Source: Pseudomonadota bacterium
Lineage (GTDB): Bacteria; Pseudomonadota; Alphaproteobacteria; Rhizobiales; Rhizobiaceae
Direction: 5' to 3'
Length of the DNA: 7,823 nucleotides
Assembly: GCA_023451915.1 (NCBI GenBank)
Contig: JAEXXS010000310.1
Span: forward strand, 1 to 7,823
Shown: positions 5,357 to 7,823 of the stretch, piece by piece
Numbering within the stretch: position 1 is the first letter of the stretch
How the letters are laid out: the number at the start of each line of letters is the position of its first letter
Notes under the pieces: model-generated
Databases searched by the model: none
Told to the model about the DNA's origin: nothing
The model's input: the letters and a program-made list of their open reading frames with translations, nothing else
Position numbers and translations under genes: made by a program

Positions 5357-5360
5357 TGCA
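5347..5360. promoter_or_regulatory. Candidate LacI-family operator O1
   Basis: TGCATAGCTATGCA is a perfect 14-bp palindrome centred between 5353 and 5354, overlapping the predicted -10 box of the transporter operon. It shares the frame TGNNTAGCTANNCA with a second site 21 bp downstream. Length, symmetry and position match LacI-family operators. The central step is GC rather than the CG usual in the family. Confidence 0.65.
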
Positions 5361-5367
5361 ATACTAG

Positions 5368-5381
5368 TGACTAGCTAGTCA
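5368..5381. promoter_or_regulatory. Candidate LacI-family operator O2
   Basis: TGACTAGCTAGTCA is a perfect 14-bp palindrome centred between 5374 and 5375, just downstream of the predicted start of transcription and 25 bp upstream of the first codon of the operon. It keeps the same TGNNTAGCTANNCA frame as O1. The centre-to-centre distance of 21 bp puts both sites on one face of the helix, suiting side-by-side or cooperative repressor binding. Confidence 0.65.
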
Positions 5382-5406
5382 ATGCGTGTTTTGGGAGGAA
5401 AAACGC

Positions 5407-6492
5407 ATGAACCTCATTCGTACGACACCATTTAGCAGACGTGCCCTCCTCAAGGGCGCCGCGGGACTTGGTGCTCTTTCAGCCTTCGGTGGATTGTCTT
5501 CGTTTCGTGCGCTCGCCGAGCAGAAGCCCACGCTGGTCAATGCTATTCGTTCGCTGTCAAATCCGTATCACGCAGCATGGAACAAGGGCGGCGAAGCCTT
5601 TGCAAAATCGCTTGGTCTCGAATATGTGACGCTTGTTACAGAAGGCGACAGCGAGAAGGGCATTGCTGATATTCGCGCAATCTTGGCGCGCACCGGCGGC
5701 AATGCGGTTATCAATGTCGATCCCAACGATGCCGCCGATGCGCGCCCTATCGTTGAAGCCTGCGCCGCAGCCAAGGCCCACGTGCTGACCCAATGGAACA
5801 AGCCTGCTGACCTGCATCCGTGGGATCACGATCCGTATTATGTTGCGCATGTGAGCTTCGACGGGCAGCGCTATGGTGCAGAAACCGCAGAAATCCTGAT
5901 CAAGTCAATTGGTGGGAAGGGCGGGATTTTGGGCCTCGGCGGAACGCTGTCGAACACGGTTGCCATCGATCGTCGTCAAGGGCTGGAGAAGGCGCTGGCG
6001 GCACACCCTGATGTGCAGCTTCTTGATTTTCAGGTCGCTGATTGGCAGTCGAGCAAAGCGTTTGATGTTGTCAGCGCATGGCTGACCCGTTTTGGCGATG
6101 ACATCAAGGGTATCTGGTGCGCCAATGACGATATGGGCATCGGTGCGCTGGAAGCGTTGCGTGCGGAAGGTCTTGCCGGACAGATACCAATCACAGGCGT
6201 TGATGGTATCGGAACAGCGGTCGAAGCCGTTAAAAACGGAGAGTTTGCGGCAACTGTATCGTCTGATCCATTCTGGCAAGGCGCAATGGGGCTCGCCATT
6301 CCTTTTAGCGCCCGCGCCGGTGTCTTTGATCCATCGAAAGAGCCGAAAGATCATCGCGAGTTTTACGGTACGGCTTTGGTCGTGACGAAAGACAACGTCG
6401 ATGACTTTTACGAAAACAATATCAAAAACACACCGAACCTTGATTTCAAGGACCTTTGGGGACGTGCAAGCGGACAGATACGCGAGGGCTGA
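5407..6492 (+). CDS. Tat-exported sugar-type ABC substrate-binding protein
   Basis: This periplasmic binding protein has 361 residues and the ribose/galactose-type fold (Peripl_BP_4, RbsB-like), delivering a sugar or sugar-like solute to the permease encoded next. The N-terminus carries a twin-arginine signal, SRRALLKG (R11, R12), a hydrophobic stretch to about residue 30, and probable cleavage at ALA-EQ after residue 37, so it is exported folded. The mature part begins KPTLVNAIRSLSNPYHAAWNKG, and later WCANDDMGIGALEALR and ITGVDGIGTAVEAVK are typical second-lobe and hinge segments of the family. ATG 5407 is chosen because GGGAGG (5393-5398) lies 8 nt upstream; an in-frame GTG at 5386 overlaps that site. 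It is the first gene of the operon controlled by the divergent LacI-type protein. The substrate cannot be read from the sequence. Confidence 0.9.
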   Translation: MNLIRTTPFSRRALLKGAAGLGALSAFGGLSSFRALAEQKPTLVNAIRSLSNPYHAAWNKGGEAFAKSLGLEYVTLVTEGDSEKGIADIRAILARTGGNAVINVDPNDAADARPIVEACAAAKAHVLTQWNKPADLHPWDHDPYYVAHVSFDGQRYGAETAEILIKSIGGKGGILGLGGTLSNTVAIDRRQGLEKALAAHPDVQLLDFQVADWQSSKAFDVVSAWLTRFGDDIKGIWCANDDMGIGALEALRAEGLAGQIPITGVDGIGTAVEAVKNGEFAATVSSDPFWQGAMGLAIPFSARAGVFDPSKEPKDHREFYGTALVVTKDNVDDFYENNIKNTPNLDFKDLWGRASGQIREG

Positions 6493-6497
6493 TACGC

Positions 6498-6532
6498 CCC
6501 GCCGTCTGAAGTCTCCCGTCATATTCGGCGGG
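6498..6532 (+). promoter_or_regulatory. Intercistronic hairpin between binding-protein and permease genes
   Basis: CCCGCCG (6498-6504) pairs perfectly with CGGCGGG (6526-6532) across a 21-nt loop, beginning 5 nt after the stop codon. The tail ATATTGCC is not T-rich. Such hairpins often protect the upstream message from 3' decay, or reduce read-through, giving an excess of binding protein over membrane parts. The role here is inferred. Confidence 0.5.
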
Positions 6533-6555
6533 ATATTGCCTGACAGGAAGAGCAG

Positions 6556-7578
6556 ATGAGAATTGCGAGCCAGGGTTTCAGTCCGGCTGATGCTAAAGGC
6601 GTAGCCATATCAAAAAACGGCGTTCAAGGCCGATTGCCCGAGCTGATGCGCCGGCTCGCACCGCTTATCGTGTTGCTCGTGCTGTGCATCGGTTTAGGGC
6701 TGATCAGCCCGAACTTCTTCTCGGTCAACAATTTCGTCCGTATCGCATCAGCTTCGGCCATTCCGGTCGTGCTGACGCTTGGCGCGACATTCGTGATCCT
6801 GCTTGGAAGCATCGATCTTTCCGTTGAAGGCGTCATGGCGTTGGCAGGCGTGGTGCTGGCATCCATGGTTGCGGCTGATAGCTCATGGCTTGGCAGTGTG
6901 CTTGGCGTGATTGCGGCGACTGCTATCGGTGCTGCAATGGGAGCATTTTCCGGCCTGCTGCATGTTATCCTGCGCATACCATCTTTCATGGTGACGCTTG
7001 GCATGTGGTTCATCGGGCTTGGCATCGCCACTTTGATGGTCGGCGGCGGCACAATTGCTATTCGCGAAGCGGCAGTCCGCAGTTTCGCTCTTGAACGTTT
7101 TGCAGGTCTTCCTTTCACCGTCTGGATTGCACTGGCCGCTCTGTTCGTGGCCTGGGTCGTACAGAACCACACACGGCTTGGCCGCCATATTTATGCGCTT
7201 GGCGGCGGCGAGGATATCGCGGTGCTTTCCGGCGTATCCGTGCTGCGCACCAAGTTGCTCGTCTTTGCAATGGCAGGTGCGTTTTACGGACTTGGCGCAG
7301 TGCTTGCTGCAGCCCAGATTGGTCAGGGCAATGCCGATATCGGCACCGGGCGGCTGTTCACAACGATTACGGCGGTCGTTGTTGGCGGAACTTCGCTTTT
7401 GGGCGGACAGGGTGGTGTCCTGCAATCACTGATCGGTGTTCTCATCGTTTCTGTTCTTGCTAACGGCATGGTTCTGCTCGGAATCCCGCCCTATCTGCAA
7501 CAGGCTTTTCTCGGTCTGATGATCATCGGAGCCGTTGCTTACGCTACGCGCCGCACACGCTTCAAGATTGTGAAATAG
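6556..7578 (+). CDS. RbsC-like sugar ABC transporter permease
   Basis: This is the inner-membrane channel subunit of a ribose-type (CUT2, BPD_transp_2) importer, 340 residues. A hydrophilic N-terminal tail of about 33 residues precedes a series of hydrophobic segments (about 8-10), the first at roughly 35-52. The family signature GSIDLSVEGVMALAG begins at residue 84 and corresponds to the common GGIDLSVG. The cytoplasmic coupling loop LGRHIYALGGGEDIAVLSGV (208-227) corresponds to the usual GRxIYAxGGNxxAAxxSGI, with Glu-Asp in place of Asn-Glu. The C-terminal part GGTSLLGGQGG and YLQQAFLGLMII are also typical. ATG 6556 follows AGGAAG at 5 nt spacing. The gene lies 63 nt after the binding-protein gene and 3 nt before the ATPase gene, so it is in one operon. 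The tail is longer than in Escherichia coli RbsC. The substrate is unknown. Confidence 0.92.
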   Translation: MRIASQGFSPADAKGVAISKNGVQGRLPELMRRLAPLIVLLVLCIGLGLISPNFFSVNNFVRIASASAIPVVLTLGATFVILLGSIDLSVEGVMALAGVVLASMVAADSSWLGSVLGVIAATAIGAAMGAFSGLLHVILRIPSFMVTLGMWFIGLGIATLMVGGGTIAIREAAVRSFALERFAGLPFTVWIALAALFVAWVVQNHTRLGRHIYALGGGEDIAVLSGVSVLRTKLLVFAMAGAFYGLGAVLAAAQIGQGNADIGTGRLFTTITAVVVGGTSLLGGQGGVLQSLIGVLIVSVLANGMVLLGIPPYLQQAFLGLMIIGAVAYATRRTRFKIVK

Positions 7579-7581
7579 GCC

Positions 7582-7823
7582 ATGCTGACGATCAATGGAC
7601 TGACAAAATCATTTGGCAGCGTTCATGCTCTTAAGGGCGTGGATTTGGAAATTCGCCCGGGCGAAGTGGTTGGGCTTGTGGGCGAAAATGGCGCGGGTAA
7701 ATCCACGCTCATGCGCATTCTCGCCGGCACACAGCGCCCAAGCACAGGCACGATCACCCGCAACGGAAGGCCTTTTGCCGTCAACTCGCCGCAACAGGCA
7801 AATGAGCAAGGCGTGGCAATGGT
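7582..7823 (+). CDS. RbsA/MglA-like sugar ABC transporter ATPase (partial, runs off right edge)
   Basis: This is the start of the ATP-hydrolysing subunit of the same importer. The 80 visible codons begin [24 protein letters not shown] and contain the Walker A motif GENGAGKST (residues 34-42), followed by [16 protein letters not shown]. The sequence stops before the Q-loop, signature and Walker B motifs. In this family the ATPase is commonly a fusion of two nucleotide-binding domains of about 500 residues; the window cannot show whether that holds here. ATG 7582 lies 3 nt after the permease stop with only a weak ribosome site (AGG in the stop region), so translation is probably coupled to the permease. 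Confidence 0.9.
   Translation, partial: MLTINGLTKSFGSVHALKGVDLEIRPGEVVGLVGENGAGKSTLMRILAGTQRPSTGTITRNGRPFAVNSPQQANEQGVAM

Noticed and set aside
5905..6522. Open frame antisense to the sugar-binding-protein gene
   Set aside because: It lies fully under a gene with clear family motifs and has no start signals.

Overview
The window looks like chromosomal or megaplasmid DNA from a Rhizobiales alphaproteobacterium, most likely the Brucella/Ochrobactrum group. This rests on the moderate-to-high GC content, on a choline-sulfatase module close to that of Sinorhizobium, on a mosaic palindromic intergenic repeat of the type common in Brucella and Ochrobactrum, and on a ribose-type sugar ABC operon behind a divergent LacI regulator. 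The assignment comes from recalled sequence patterns, not from a search. I see no RNA gene, CRISPR array, insertion sequence or phage gene.

Left module (1-3561), choline-O-sulfate use. A LysR-type regulator (minus strand, running off the left edge) is divergent from a choline-type periplasmic binding protein gene (choX-like), which is followed by choline sulfatase (betC). The intergenic region between lysR and choX is rich in dyads and direct repeats. A 9-bp-stem hairpin lies between choX and betC, and a strong stem-loop follows betC. The expected job is capture of choline or choline-O-sulfate in the periplasm, then cytoplasmic hydrolysis to choline and sulfate that can feed glycine betaine synthesis. 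The membrane and ATPase parts of a choline transporter are not in the window.

Middle (3569-4172). A ~150-bp palindromic intergenic repeat is followed by a small minus-strand DUF2171-type gene. Upstream of that gene is a good match to the alphaproteobacterial general-stress (EcfG) promoter, plus a perfect 14-bp palindrome.

Right module (4173-7823), a sugar-type ABC importer. A LacI-family regulator (minus) is divergent from a Tat-exported substrate-binding protein, an RbsC-like permease and the start of an RbsA-like ATPase that runs off the right edge. Between the regulator and the operon are two perfect 14-bp palindromes with the shared pattern TGNNTAGCTANNCA. Their centres are exactly 21 bp apart and the first overlaps the likely -10 box, so these are strong candidates for the LacI operators. 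The sugar cannot be named from this sequence.

No wholly new system is evident. The most useful observations are the twin operators, the altered ligand-pocket positions in the ChoX-like protein, the candidate stress promoter of the DUF2171 gene, and the unusual regulatory architecture between lysR and choX.
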